Source: Flavobacteria bacterium BAL38 (GTDB taxonomy: Bacteria; Bacteroidota; Bacteroidia; Flavobacteriales; Flavobacteriaceae). From it: DNA of 64,000 bases. The stretch covers positions 310,001 to 374,000 of the forward strand of contig AAXX01000002.1 in assembly GCA_000169355.1 (NCBI GenBank). Direction: 5' to 3'. Made by a program: the position numbers and the translations under genes. Within the stretch, counting starts at the first letter, position 1. The number at the start of each line of letters is the position of its first letter. Below, piece by piece: positions 35,097-43,580 of this stretch. Under the pieces are notes generated by a model. The model was not told the DNA's origin and ran no database searches. It worked only from the letters and a program-made list of their open reading frames with translations.

Positions 35097-36464
35097 ATGA
35101 ACAAAGACAACATCGCAGTAGGATTAGATATTGGTACAACAAAAATTGTAGCAATGATTGGGAAGAAAAATGAATACGGTAAGCTAGAAATCCTAGGAGT
35201 AGGAAAATCTAAAAGCTTAGGTGTGCACAGAGGTGTTGTAAATAATATTACGCAAACTATTCAGTCTATTCAGCAAGCGGTTATTGAAGCAGAAAACAAT
35301 TCAGGATACAAAATTAATGATGTTGTAGTGGGTATTGCCGGACAACATATTCGTAGTATTCAACATAGCGATTATATAAGTCGTCCAAATGCAGAAGAAG
35401 TAATTGGCGATGCAGATATCGATACATTAATTGGTCAGGTTCATAAGTTAGCCATGTTGCCAGGTGAAGAAATAATTCATGTATTGCCACAAGAATTTAA
35501 AATTGATGGTCAAGCTGAAATTAAAGAACCAATCGGAATGTACGGAGGAAGATTAGAATCTAGTTTTCACGTAGTAGTTGGTCAAGCTGCTTCAATTCGT
35601 AATTTAGGAAGATGTGTTAAAAGTGCCGAATTAGAGTTGTCTGGATTAACACTTGAGCCATTAGCTTCTGCCGATGCGGTATTAAGTCAAGAAGAAAAAG
35701 AAGCAGGAGTTGCTTTAATTGATATAGGTGGTGGAACAACAGATTTAGCCATATTTAAAGACGGAATCATTCGTCATACTGCTGTTATTCCTTTTGGCGG
35801 AAACGTTATTACGGAAGATATTAAAGAAGGGTGTTCTATTATAGAAAAACAAGCAGAGTTGTTAAAAACGCGTTTTGGTTCAGCTTGGCCAGGTGAAAAT
35901 AAAGACAACGAAATTGTTTCTATTCCTGGATTAAGAGGTAGAGAGCCAAAAGAAATTTCGCTAAAAAACTTGTCAAAAATTATTCACGCTAGAGTTGTGG
36001 AAATTATTGAGCAAGTTTATGCCGAAATTAAATTATACGGACATGAAGATCCTAAGAAAAAATTAATTGCCGGAATTGTTTTAACTGGTGGTGGAGCACA
36101 ATTGCAACACATTAAACAACTAGTTGAATATATAACAGGAATGGATACTAGAATTGGATATCCAAACGAGCATTTAGCAGGAGATTCAAATGAAGAATTG
36201 TCAAGTCCGCTTTATGCTACAGCAGTTGGTTTAGTAATGAACAGTATTAGAAATAATACCAAAAGTGCTACCCCATTTGTTGAAATAAAAAAAGAAGAAC
36301 CTATTGCAGTTAAACCTCAAGTTGTAGTTGAAGAACCAATTGTTCAAGAGGAGCCAAAAGCAGTAGAGTCTATCAAAACCGAAACGACAGATGATAAAAT
36401 CAAACGTTCGTTTTTTGATAAATACATTGATAAGATTAAAGAATTTTTAGATAACGCAGAATAA
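35097..36464 (+). CDS. ftsA: Cell division protein FtsA
   Basis: A 455-residue actin-like protein that tethers FtsZ to the membrane. ATP-binding motifs: VGLDIGTTKIVAMIG (about 7-21), ALIDIGGGTTDLAIF (about 205-219) and GIVLTGGGAQLQHI. After a variable Val/Glu/Pro linker the C-terminus (DKYIDKIKEFLDN) is the amphipathic membrane-targeting helix. It is followed 11 bp later by ftsZ. Confidence 0.95.
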   Translation: MNKDNIAVGLDIGTTKIVAMIGKKNEYGKLEILGVGKSKSLGVHRGVVNNITQTIQSIQQAVIEAENNSGYKINDVVVGIAGQHIRSIQHSDYISRPNAEEVIGDADIDTLIGQVHKLAMLPGEEIIHVLPQEFKIDGQAEIKEPIGMYGGRLESSFHVVVGQAASIRNLGRCVKSAELELSGLTLEPLASADAVLSQEEKEAGVALIDIGGGTTDLAIFKDGIIRHTAVIPFGGNVITEDIKEGCSIIEKQAELLKTRFGSAWPGENKDNEIVSIPGLRGREPKEISLKNLSKIIHARVVEIIEQVYAEIKLYGHEDPKKKLIAGIVLTGGGAQLQHIKQLVEYITGMDTRIGYPNEHLAGDSNEELSSPLYATAVGLVMNSIRNNTKSATPFVEIKKEEPIAVKPQVVVEEPIVQEEPKAVESIKTETTDDKIKRSFFDKYIDKIKEFLDNAE

Positions 36465-36475
36465 AAGGAGATACT

Positions 36476-38449
36476 ATGTCAGAATTTGGAAACATTTCAT
36501 TCGATTTACCTAAAAACCAATCTAACGTAATTAAAGTAATTGGCGTTGGAGGTGGAGGTAGTAATGCTATTAATCACATGTTTAAACAAGGGATTAAAGG
36601 TGTTGATTTTGTAGTTTGTAATACCGATTCTCAGGCTTTGCAAAATAGTCCTGTGCCAAATAAAATTCAGTTAGGTGTTAGCTTAACAGAAGGATTAGGT
36701 GCTGGAGCAAATCCAGAAGTTGGGCAACAATCGGCAATCGAAAGTATCGCTGAAATAGAAAAAATGTTAGACAGCAACACCAAAATGATTTTTATTACCG
36801 CAGGAATGGGTGGTGGAACAGGTACTGGAGCGGCTCCTATCATTGCTAAATTAGCAAAAGAACGCGATATTTTAACAGTAGGTATCGTTACAATTCCTTT
36901 TCAATTTGAAGGTAAAAATCGTTCAGATCAAGCTTTAGCTGGAGTTGATCGCCTTAGAAAGCAAGTTGATTCTTTGATCGTTATCAATAATAATAAATTG
37001 CGTGAAGTATACGGAAACTTAGGGTATAAATCAGGTTATTCAAAAGTTGACGAAGTGTTGGCAACGGCAGCTCGTGGTATTGCAGAGGTAATTTCACAAC
37101 ATTATATTCAAAATATCGATTTACGTGATGCTAAAACAGTATTGGCTAATAGTGGAACAGCTATTATGGGTTCTGCAATTGCGTCAGGTGAAGGAAAAGC
37201 AAAAAAAGCCATTACAAGTGCTTTAGATTCACCATTGTTAAACGACAATAAAATTACAGGAGCTAAACAAGTTTTACTTCTAATTGTTTCGGGTGTTGGA
37301 GAAGAAAACGAAATAAGTATTGATGAAATTAGCGAAATCAACGAATATATCCAAAACGAAGCAGGTTATAGTGCAAACATAATCATGGGATTAGGTGAAG
37401 ACGAAAAACTTGAAAATTCAATTTCAGTAACGGTTATTGCTACAGGTTTTAATATTGAACAGCAAGCAGAAATCGTAAATCAAGAGCCTAAAAAAATCAT
37501 TCATTCATTAGAAGATGAACAAAAAATCGTTCATGAATTATTAAATAAAACGATTGCTAGTCTTCCGGTAAATGAACCAATTTTCGAAAGTCAGAAAGTA
37601 GAAGAGGTTAAAGCTGATATTATCAATCCAATTTGTGATGAAATGGAAGAAAAAATCGTTTTTACTTTAGAGGAAGAAGTTGAAGCTCCTACTTTTGAAA
37701 TTCATACACCAGTAGCTACAATTGATTTAGTTCCAACATCTGATTTTTTAAAAAATATTGATGTAACTTTTGAAATTGTTAGTCCAAATGTAGCACCAAG
37801 TTTTGAAATCATTACACCACAAATCAGAGAAATTGAAGTAAAAGATCCTGAATTTGTTGTAGCTAAAGAAGAGATAAATTTTTCATTAGACTTGTTTGAA
37901 ACGAAAGCAGAAGTAAAAGAAGAAAGTACTATTGTTTTTGATTTATCTGCAGAAACACGTGCAATGGAAGTTAAAGATCCAATTAACGTAGTTCCAGTTA
38001 CAGAAGTAAACCAAAACGGAATTATTAAATATTCATTAGAAGACTATTTAGAAAAAGAAAATGAGTTAGTAGCTTCTAAGCCAGTTGAAGTAGTTGCAGA
38101 GCCAGTAGATGAAGAGTTAAATTTCACTATGAAAAGTGAAATGAACAAACCAGAAAGCAACATTAAATTTGATGCTGTTTCGCCTCTTGAAATGTCAATA
38201 GAAGAGACATTAAAGTTTAGAGCAGACGAACGCAAAAGAAAAATGAAAGAGTTCAATCACAAATTCAACAATAGCAATTCGCAAATTGATGAGTTTGAAA
38301 AAGAACCAGCTTATAAAAGAATGGGAATAGATGTAACATCTACTCCAAACACAAATAGCAATCAATCTAGAATGTCATTAGGAACTGACAGTAACGACGA
38401 TATTCAACTTCGTTCAAACAATTCATTCCTTCACGATAATGTAGATTAA
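36476..38449 (+). CDS. ftsZ: Cell division GTPase FtsZ with long C-terminal extension
   Basis: A 657-residue tubulin-like GTPase. The GTPase core (about 15-330) has VGGGGSNAINHM, NTDSQAL, AGMGGGTGTGAAPIIAKLA and the T7-loop region DEVLATAARGIAEV. About 320 further residues are a Glu/Val-rich, repetitive linker (EEEVEAPTFEIHTPV-like units) and a basic end (ADERKRKMKEFNHKF). Such long tails are usual in Bacteroidetes FtsZ. A Shine-Dalgarno AAAAGGAG lies 5 bp before the ATG, uncommon in this phylum. It is the last gene of the dcw cluster. Confidence 0.96.
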   Translation: MSEFGNISFDLPKNQSNVIKVIGVGGGGSNAINHMFKQGIKGVDFVVCNTDSQALQNSPVPNKIQLGVSLTEGLGAGANPEVGQQSAIESIAEIEKMLDSNTKMIFITAGMGGGTGTGAAPIIAKLAKERDILTVGIVTIPFQFEGKNRSDQALAGVDRLRKQVDSLIVINNNKLREVYGNLGYKSGYSKVDEVLATAARGIAEVISQHYIQNIDLRDAKTVLANSGTAIMGSAIASGEGKAKKAITSALDSPLLNDNKITGAKQVLLLIVSGVGEENEISIDEISEINEYIQNEAGYSANIIMGLGEDEKLENSISVTVIATGFNIEQQAEIVNQEPKKIIHSLEDEQKIVHELLNKTIASLPVNEPIFESQKVEEVKADIINPICDEMEEKIVFTLEEEVEAPTFEIHTPVATIDLVPTSDFLKNIDVTFEIVSPNVAPSFEIITPQIREIEVKDPEFVVAKEEINFSLDLFETKAEVKEESTIVFDLSAETRAMEVKDPINVVPVTEVNQNGIIKYSLEDYLEKENELVASKPVEVVAEPVDEELNFTMKSEMNKPESNIKFDAVSPLEMSIEETLKFRADERKRKMKEFNHKFNNSNSQIDEFEKEPAYKRMGIDVTSTPNTNSNQSRMSLGTDSNDDIQLRSNNSFLHDNVD

Positions 38450-38477
38450 TCTGCAATAAACTAACCTACCCTAAAAG

Positions 38478-38507
38478 AACCCGAAGAGCAATTTTCGGGT
38501 TTTTTTA
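38478..38507 (+). terminator. Terminator of the dcw cluster
   Basis: AACCCGAA and TTCGGGTT form an 8-bp stem followed by at least six Ts, 28 bp after the ftsZ stop. Confidence 0.92.
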
Positions 38508-38508
38508 T

Positions 38509-38516
38509 TACCTTTG
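38509..38516 (+). promoter_or_regulatory. -7 promoter element upstream of yqeY
   Basis: TACCTTTG, a full match, immediately behind the dcw terminator. An ATG begins 4 bp later and opens an 11-codon frame (MFVKPLLLVWT, 38521-38556) ahead of the real yqeY start. Confidence 0.65.
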
Positions 38517-38585
38517 CACCATGTTTGTTAAACCTTTGCTTTTGGTTTGGACATAAATCAACTACAATAAATAAAAAATTACAAT

Positions 38586-39035
38586 ATGAGTTTAGAGGTA
38601 AAAATCATGGACAACATGAAAGAAGCTATGAAAGCAAAAGACACTGTTGCATTAGAAGCTTTAAGAGCAATTAAATCGGCAATTATTTTAGCTAAAACAG
38701 AAGCTGGAGCAGCAGATGGATTAACTGAAGATGCAGAAATTAAAATGTTACAACGCTTAGTTAAAATGAGAAAAGATAGTGCAGAGATTTTTACTACACA
38801 AAATCGTCCTGATTTAGCTGAACCAGAATTGGCTCAAATTGCTGTAATTGAGAAATTCTTACCAGCACAATTATCAGAAGCTGAAGTAGAATCAATTATT
38901 GCAAAAATAATTGCAGAAACAGGTGCTTCTGGCATTGCTTCTATGGGTAAAGTTATGGGATTAGCTTCTGCTCAAATAGGAGGACAAGCGGAAGGGAAAG
39001 TAATTTCTGGAATTGTAAAGAAATTATTAGTTTAA
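38586..39035 (+). CDS. GatB/YqeY domain protein
   Basis: A 149-residue protein covering one YqeY domain (about 3-148), the module also found at the C-terminus of the amidotransferase subunit GatB, where it contacts tRNA. Signatures: MKEAMKAKDTVALEALRAIK, then EKFLPAQLSEAEVE and MGKVMGLASAQIGGQAEGK. A role on tRNA is suggested by the family but not shown for the stand-alone protein. Confidence 0.93.
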   Translation: MSLEVKIMDNMKEAMKAKDTVALEALRAIKSAIILAKTEAGAADGLTEDAEIKMLQRLVKMRKDSAEIFTTQNRPDLAEPELAQIAVIEKFLPAQLSEAEVESIIAKIIAETGASGIASMGKVMGLASAQIGGQAEGKVISGIVKKLLV

Positions 39036-39040
39036 TAGAA

Positions 39041-39108
39041 TAGTGAAAAGTAAATAGTGAAAAGTAAAAAAGATAAATTAGTTTATCACTTTTCACTATT
39101 TACTTAAA
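39041..39108. repeat. Direct/inverted repeat around AGTGAAAAGTAAAT
   Basis: AGTGAAAAGTAAA is repeated directly near 39042 and 39056, and its inverse (ACTTTTCACTATTTACTT) occupies about 39089-39106. It can fold into a long hairpin between yqeY and the tRNA gene. A-run lengths are the uncertain part of this reading. Confidence 0.65.
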
Positions 39109-39113
39109 AAAAG

Positions 39114-39187
39114 GGCTTCGTAGTTCAACTGGATAGAATATCAGATTTCGGCTCTGAGGGTTGGGGGTTCGAATCCCTTCGAGGTCA
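39114..39187 (+). tRNA. tRNA-Arg, anticodon UCG
   Basis: A complete cloverleaf by hand: acceptor GGCTTCG/CGAGGTC (two G-U pairs), D stem GTTC/GAAT, anticodon stem TCAGA/TCTGA with loop TTTCGGC giving anticodon TCG, and T arm GGGGG-TTCGAAT-CCCTT. The discriminator base is A and no CCA is encoded. It reads CGA (and probably other CGN) arginine codons. A long hairpin follows directly. Confidence 0.92.
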
Positions 39188-39188
39188 C

Positions 39189-39229
39189 AAAATAAATAAA
39201 AACGCTTTTATAGCGTTTTTATTTATTTT
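39189..39229 (+). terminator. Long hairpin terminator after tRNA-Arg
   Basis: An 18-bp perfect stem (AAAATAAATAAAAACGCT with its complement at 39212-39229) and a 5-nt loop, starting 1 bp after the tRNA end. Confidence 0.85.
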
Positions 39230-39281
39230 ATAACGCGACTTTTTGCGTTATTTGTAAAAGTGTAAAACAACCCAACCTACA

Positions 39282-40142
39282 ATGAATCCGCCACCTGTTG
39301 AACATGAGTTATTTTTAGCCGATTATATTGCAATGTTTGTTGTGGTGGTTCCATTTGCAGCAATATTCTTTGTATTTGCTTTTTATGTTATTGAGATTAT
39401 TTATCTGAGAAATTATAAAAAACCCTTATTAGTTTTTGCTAACATCCAATTTAAAAATTTAACTGAAAGTCAAAAGCATATTTTGGCTGCAAATTTTAAT
39501 TTCTATAACAATTTAAAACCCAAATATAAGCGTTATTTTGAACACCGCGTTTCTATGTTTATTTCTAATTATGAGTTTTTAGGTAGAGATATTTCTGTTA
39601 CTGAAGAAATGAAAATAACAATTTCTGCAACTTATGTCATGCTAACATTCGGAATGCGAGATTACTTAAATCCGCTATTTAAAACTATTTTAATATTTCC
39701 AGATATTTATTATTCATCCCAAACAGATAATTATCATAAAGGAGAATTTAATCCAAGATTAAAAAATATTGTTTTTTCTTGGAAGCACTTTAAAGAAGGA
39801 ATTGATATAACAAACGATAATTTAAATCTTGGATTGCATGAATTTACTCATGCATTTCATATTCAATCTTTAAAAAGTGAAAAGGCAACGTTTGTTTTGT
39901 TTAATGAGTCTTTACAGAGTTTGTTTAAACTTGTATCTAATCCGCAAATGAAACAAAAACTTATCGAATCTGGATTTTTACGTGATTATGCTTATGAAAA
40001 TCAATTTGAATTTGTAGCGGTTTTGTTAGAATATTTTTTTGAATCGCCGCAAGAATTTAAAACAAAATTCCCTTCTATTTTCTTAAGAGTTAAGCATATG
40101 ATTAATTTTAACGAAAAATATTTTATAACATCTGAATTTTAA
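39282..40142 (+). CDS. MtfA-like zinc peptidase, membrane-anchored
   Basis: A 286-residue protein of the M90 (MtfA) peptidase family. One membrane helix near the N-terminus (IAMFVVVVPFAAIFFVFAFY), then the peptidase domain with HEFTHAFH (about 188-195) and a downstream Glu in FEFVAVLLEYFFE (about 244-256) as the third zinc ligand. E. coli MtfA is soluble and acts on the Mlc/glucose PTS branch; no PTS gene is in this window, so the role here is open. Confidence 0.82.
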   Translation: MNPPPVEHELFLADYIAMFVVVVPFAAIFFVFAFYVIEIIYLRNYKKPLLVFANIQFKNLTESQKHILAANFNFYNNLKPKYKRYFEHRVSMFISNYEFLGRDISVTEEMKITISATYVMLTFGMRDYLNPLFKTILIFPDIYYSSQTDNYHKGEFNPRLKNIVFSWKHFKEGIDITNDNLNLGLHEFTHAFHIQSLKSEKATFVLFNESLQSLFKLVSNPQMKQKLIESGFLRDYAYENQFEFVAVLLEYFFESPQEFKTKFPSIFLRVKHMINFNEKYFITSEF

Positions 40143-40211
40143 AAACACTGATATCTATCATGTTTTTACTTTTATTTATTGAGTAAATTTATATCAATAA
40201 ATATAAAGGTT

Positions 40212-40628
40212 ATGAAAAAGTCAGTTCCGGTGTCATCAATTATGACAAAAAATGTAGTTAAATTAAACCTTTCTGATGATTTAACTAAAGCAGAAATATT
40301 ATTTAAAAAACATCATATTAGACATATTCCAGTAGTTAATGGTAATGTTATTATTGGTATGTTGAGTTATACCGATTTGCTTAGAATTTCTTTTGCAGAT
40401 GCAATGGAAGATGAAGATGATGTTGATACTACAGTTTATAATATGTTTACTGTAGAGCAAGTAATGGCTAAAAAATTAGTTTCTATTTCTCCTGAAACCA
40501 CAATAAAAGAAGCAGCACAAATATTATCTTCAAGAGAGTTTCATGCGTTGCCGGTTTGTGAAGGAGATTTGTTAGTAGGAATTATTACTACAACCGATTT
40601 AATTAAATACTTAATTGAGCAATATTAG
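40212..40628 (+). CDS. Tandem CBS domain protein
   Basis: A 138-residue protein from ATG 40212; the frame extends to 40179 but those codons lack a coding character. Two CBS domains (about 6-60 and 80-136) with the typical motifs VSSIMTKNVVKLNLSDDL, HHIRHIPVVNG, VEQVMAKKLVSISPETTI and EFHALPVCEGD. Such pairs bind adenine nucleotides and usually control another domain or protein; no effector domain is fused here. Confidence 0.88.
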   Translation: MKKSVPVSSIMTKNVVKLNLSDDLTKAEILFKKHHIRHIPVVNGNVIIGMLSYTDLLRISFADAMEDEDDVDTTVYNMFTVEQVMAKKLVSISPETTIKEAAQILSSREFHALPVCEGDLLVGIITTTDLIKYLIEQY

Positions 40629-40646
40629 TACTATTTTCTAAATTGT

Positions 40647-40680
40647 AAACCTGACAGGTTTCAAAAAACTTGTCAGGTTT
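40647..40680. terminator. AAACCTGACA hairpin between CBS gene and rpe
   Basis: AAACCTGACA and TGTCAGGTTT form a 10-bp stem between two converging genes, with an internal ACCTGACAGGT palindrome. Similar elements are common between flavobacterial genes as I recall. Confidence 0.8.
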
Positions 40681-40689
40681 ATATTTATT

Positions 40690-41349
40690 TTATTTCGTGA
40701 TTACTTTCAAATCGGTAATAGTTGCTGTCGGATTTTCAGCTCCAAAAACATAACTTCCTGCAACTAAAACATCAGCACCAGCATCCGCTAATTGTTTAGC
40801 ATTTTTATTAGTAACACCGCCATCAATTTCTATTAAAGTAGATGCATTTTTTCTTTCAATTAATGCTTTTAGTTTTTTTACTTTATCGTAAGTGTTTTCA
40901 ATGAATGATTGACCTCCAAAACCAGGATTTACGCTCATAATGCAAACCAAATCAATATCCTGAATCACATCTTCTAATAAATCTACATTAGTATGCGGAT
41001 TTAAGGCAACTCCAGCTTTCATGCCTTCTGCTTTAATAGCTTGAAGTGTTCTGTGTAAATGCGTGCAAGCTTCGTAATGAACGGTTAAAACATCTGCTCC
41101 TAATTTTTTGAATGTTGCAATGTATCGGTCAGGGTCAACAATCATTAAGTGAACATCAATTGTTTTTTTTGCGTGTTTGTTGATAGCGTCTAAAACTGGC
41201 ATTCCAAAAGAAATATTCGGAACAAAAACACCATCCATAATATCAATGTGAAACCAATCTGCGTCACTAGCATTAATCATTTCGATGTCGCGTTGTAAAT
41301 TAGCAAAATCAGCAGCAAGTACTGAAGGAGCAATAAATGTGTTTTTCAT
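40690..41349 (-). CDS. rpe: Ribulose-phosphate 3-epimerase
   Basis: A 219-residue TIM-barrel enzyme of the pentose phosphate pathway interconverting ribulose 5-phosphate and xylulose 5-phosphate. Metal and catalytic motifs: SVLAADFANL (Ser9 region), HIDIMDGVFVPNISFG with the catalytic Asp, VHLMI, MSVNPGFGGQSF and the second catalytic Asp in EIDGGV. Phosphate-binding GADVLVAGSYVFG closes the barrel. Confidence 0.96.
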   Translation of the reverse strand: MKNTFIAPSVLAADFANLQRDIEMINASDADWFHIDIMDGVFVPNISFGMPVLDAINKHAKKTIDVHLMIVDPDRYIATFKKLGADVLTVHYEACTHLHRTLQAIKAEGMKAGVALNPHTNVDLLEDVIQDIDLVCIMSVNPGFGGQSFIENTYDKVKKLKALIERKNASTLIEIDGGVTNKNAKQLADAGADVLVAGSYVFGAENPTATITDLKVITK

Positions 41350-41459
41350 AAACTTGTAAAGTGTGTGTTGTTTAGTGCAAAGATAGTTTTTAGTTTAAAA
41401 GTTTAAAAGTTTAATTCTCTAAACTTCTGGATTAAATTTTGGCTACTAGCGAAAAAAGC

Positions 41460-41486
41460 AATACCTCCAATATCATTGGAGGTATT
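41460..41486 (-). terminator. Terminator of the phytase operon
   Basis: AATACCTCCAAT and ATTGGAGGTATT form a 12-bp stem; on the minus strand a T-run follows. It lies 20 bp beyond the phytase stop. Confidence 0.92.
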
Positions 41487-41506
41487 ATTCTAAAAATTAA
41501 TCTAAA

Positions 41507-42556
41507 TTAGTTTTTCTGCTTGTCTATTTCTTTTTGGATTAAGTTCCAATCATAATAATGAAAGGTCATTCCATTGCTCATAGCTACTAACATGCCCTTT
41601 GGAAATGCTTGATTTAGCTGAATTGATGTTGCATCTGCACCGTCGCATTCAACTGTTGATGTTGGTATTTCTGCAATTTTTATATGCTTATTTTCTTGGT
41701 TTGAATTTTCTTCTCTAGTATATACAATAAACGTGTTTGCTTGTTGGTTGGAAACTAAAATATATCCAGTAGTTTCAGTCTTTTTATAAATTGCTATTCC
41801 TTCATTGTCGGATTTGAAATCATTTTGCCCAAAAAATGCTATTTCATTATTGTCATTCTTTGAAGGGTCTGCTAAATACTTTCGAATTCCTGTTTGTTCG
41901 TCGGAATAGTAGATATAGCCTAATTCATTATCAATAGCTATTGCTTCTATTTCTTTTTTACCACTATATTTCCCAAATTTTCTTATGATTTTTGCTTGTA
42001 CCACTCCGTTTATCGATTCCAATTGGTATTGCCATAAATAACTTCCAGATGGGCCATTTTTTCTTCCTACTATTACAAATATTTCCCCGTCAGAAGGTCG
42101 TGTGTAAAGGGCAATTCCCATAGGATTTCTTTCGGTTTCTCCTTCAAATACTTCAATTCCTCCATTATCAATTGGTTCTAGATTTGGTAAAGAAAACACT
42201 CTAATTTTATTTGTTTCTCTTTCAGTAGTTACAGCTATATCAATAGTTGTGTTACCTACTTTTAATTTATAAGCAACATCTACATTGTTTGGTCTTTTTA
42301 ATGGAATTGATTTCTTTATAATTTTACCATTTAAATCATATAAATAAAGACCGCCATCAGAGTCTTTATCAGTTCCAATTATTAAGCTGCTTGAAGTGTT
42401 AGTTGGGTGAATCCAAATAGCTGGATCATCAGTATCATGTGGTGTTTTTTCAGTAATTAGTTTTGGTTTTATGGCATTTTTAGCTATTGGGGCTAATTTA
42501 TCTTTACATCCAGTTAGAATGATAATTGAAAACAGTGCTAATTTTAATTTATTCAT
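41507..42556 (-). CDS. Beta-propeller phytase, lipoprotein
   Basis: A 349-residue 3-phytase-type enzyme releasing phosphate from phytate in a calcium-dependent manner. ATG 42556 is preferred because it opens a lipoprotein signal (KLALFSIIILTGC); the frame stays open another 15 codons upstream. Family motifs: TDDPAIWIHPTNTSSSLIIG, DKDSDGGLYLYDLNGK, RPNNVDV, IEAIAIDNELGYIYYSDEQ and NEGIAIY, six blades expected. It overlaps the phosphatase gene by 8 bp, so translation is coupled. Confidence 0.92.
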   Translation of the reverse strand: MNKLKLALFSIIILTGCKDKLAPIAKNAIKPKLITEKTPHDTDDPAIWIHPTNTSSSLIIGTDKDSDGGLYLYDLNGKIIKKSIPLKRPNNVDVAYKLKVGNTTIDIAVTTERETNKIRVFSLPNLEPIDNGGIEVFEGETERNPMGIALYTRPSDGEIFVIVGRKNGPSGSYLWQYQLESINGVVQAKIIRKFGKYSGKKEIEAIAIDNELGYIYYSDEQTGIRKYLADPSKNDNNEIAFFGQNDFKSDNEGIAIYKKTETTGYILVSNQQANTFIVYTREENSNQENKHIKIAEIPTSTVECDGADATSIQLNQAFPKGMLVAMSNGMTFHYYDWNLIQKEIDKQKN

Positions 42557-43502
42557 TATTTTTATTAATTTCATGTGTATATAATACAGTTCCTGATTCA
42601 TTAATTATATGAACTAACATTTTTTCTGTATTTACAGAAAAAGTCATAAATCCTGGAAGTGAAATGGCATAAATTGTACCTTCTCTATTCCCTGTTGGTC
42701 TAACTTCACTTCCAGCTCCTGATAGAAATTGAGTAGTGTAACAATTTTTTGATTTAATAATTTGTAAATCATGTTCGTGACCACACAAATAGGCATCTAC
42801 TTTATATTCGTTAAATATTGGTGTTAACAAGTTTTCTATGTCTTTAGTATCTTGACTTTTAACTCTTTTTCCGCCTGAATACATAGGATGATGTCCTATA
42901 ACTATCTTCCAAGTTATAGCTTCGTTTTTTTTACTTAAAGTTTCTATAAGCCATTTTTTTTGGGCTATAGTGTCTTGTTTTTTTACGTTTTGTCCTTTTT
43001 CGTCATTATTTTCGTAATAACTCTTTATAAAAGGATTTGTATCAATAAAAATTAACTGTAGTTTTTTTCCTCCTTTTAATTCAATTATTTGTTCAAAATA
43101 TTGACTTGGCAAGTGCCATCTTCTACTAACATTAGAATAGTCAATTTGAGCTTGTATATTTCCTGAATAATCATGATTTCCAAGTCCTAAATACCAATCA
43201 CATTGCAAATCAAAATGATGATATACATTCTCAAATGATTTTTCAAAATGAGGATCTTGAGTGCTCTGAACACCATATGGATAGAAATTATCTCCAACTG
43301 AAACTACAAAATCTAGATCTATTTCAATAGCAGTTTTAGCCATTTGGTTTGCAACTTCTTTTTGGTTGTATTCTCCAAACCTTCCAAAATCGCCTAAAAC
43401 AATAAAGTTTTCACTCTCCTTTAGTGTTTTTTGAGCGTTTTTTTGAGCATTTGTAATTTGTATATTTAGTAATAGTACAAATAAGTATATGAAATGTTTC
43501 AT
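42549..43502 (-). CDS. Acid-phosphatase-like metallophosphoesterase, secreted
   Basis: A 317-residue calcineurin-like phosphoesterase close to the tartrate-resistant acid phosphatase group. A signal peptide (FIYLFVLLLNIQITNAQ) is followed by the dimetal motifs GDFGRFGEYNQ, GDNFYPYGV, GNHDY, GHHPMYSGG and GHEHDLQ. It would remove phosphate from organic esters in the periplasm or outside. It is in an operon with a TonB receptor upstream and phytase downstream. Confidence 0.92.
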   Translation of the reverse strand: MKHFIYLFVLLLNIQITNAQKNAQKTLKESENFIVLGDFGRFGEYNQKEVANQMAKTAIEIDLDFVVSVGDNFYPYGVQSTQDPHFEKSFENVYHHFDLQCDWYLGLGNHDYSGNIQAQIDYSNVSRRWHLPSQYFEQIIELKGGKKLQLIFIDTNPFIKSYYENNDEKGQNVKKQDTIAQKKWLIETLSKKNEAITWKIVIGHHPMYSGGKRVKSQDTKDIENLLTPIFNEYKVDAYLCGHEHDLQIIKSKNCYTTQFLSGAGSEVRPTGNREGTIYAISLPGFMTFSVNTEKMLVHIINESGTVLYTHEINKNNE

Positions 43503-43529
43503 GAAGGAAATTATTTTTTATATAAATAT

Positions 43530-43561
43530 AAATTCGACAAACTTTTAAGCTTGTCGAATTT
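43530..43561 (-). repeat. Intercistronic hairpin between receptor and phosphatase genes
   Basis: AAATTCGACAA and TTGTCGAATTT form an 11-bp stem in the 78-bp gap. There is no clear T-run on the minus strand, so it may reduce rather than stop transcription, or stabilise the upstream mRNA. Confidence 0.7.
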
Positions 43562-43580
43562 ATTAAAAATTAGTTATAAA

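Noticed and set aside
39041..39230. Integration site at tRNA-Arg
   Set aside because: Neither an integrase gene nor a repeated tRNA 3' end was found nearby; the hairpins fit terminators.
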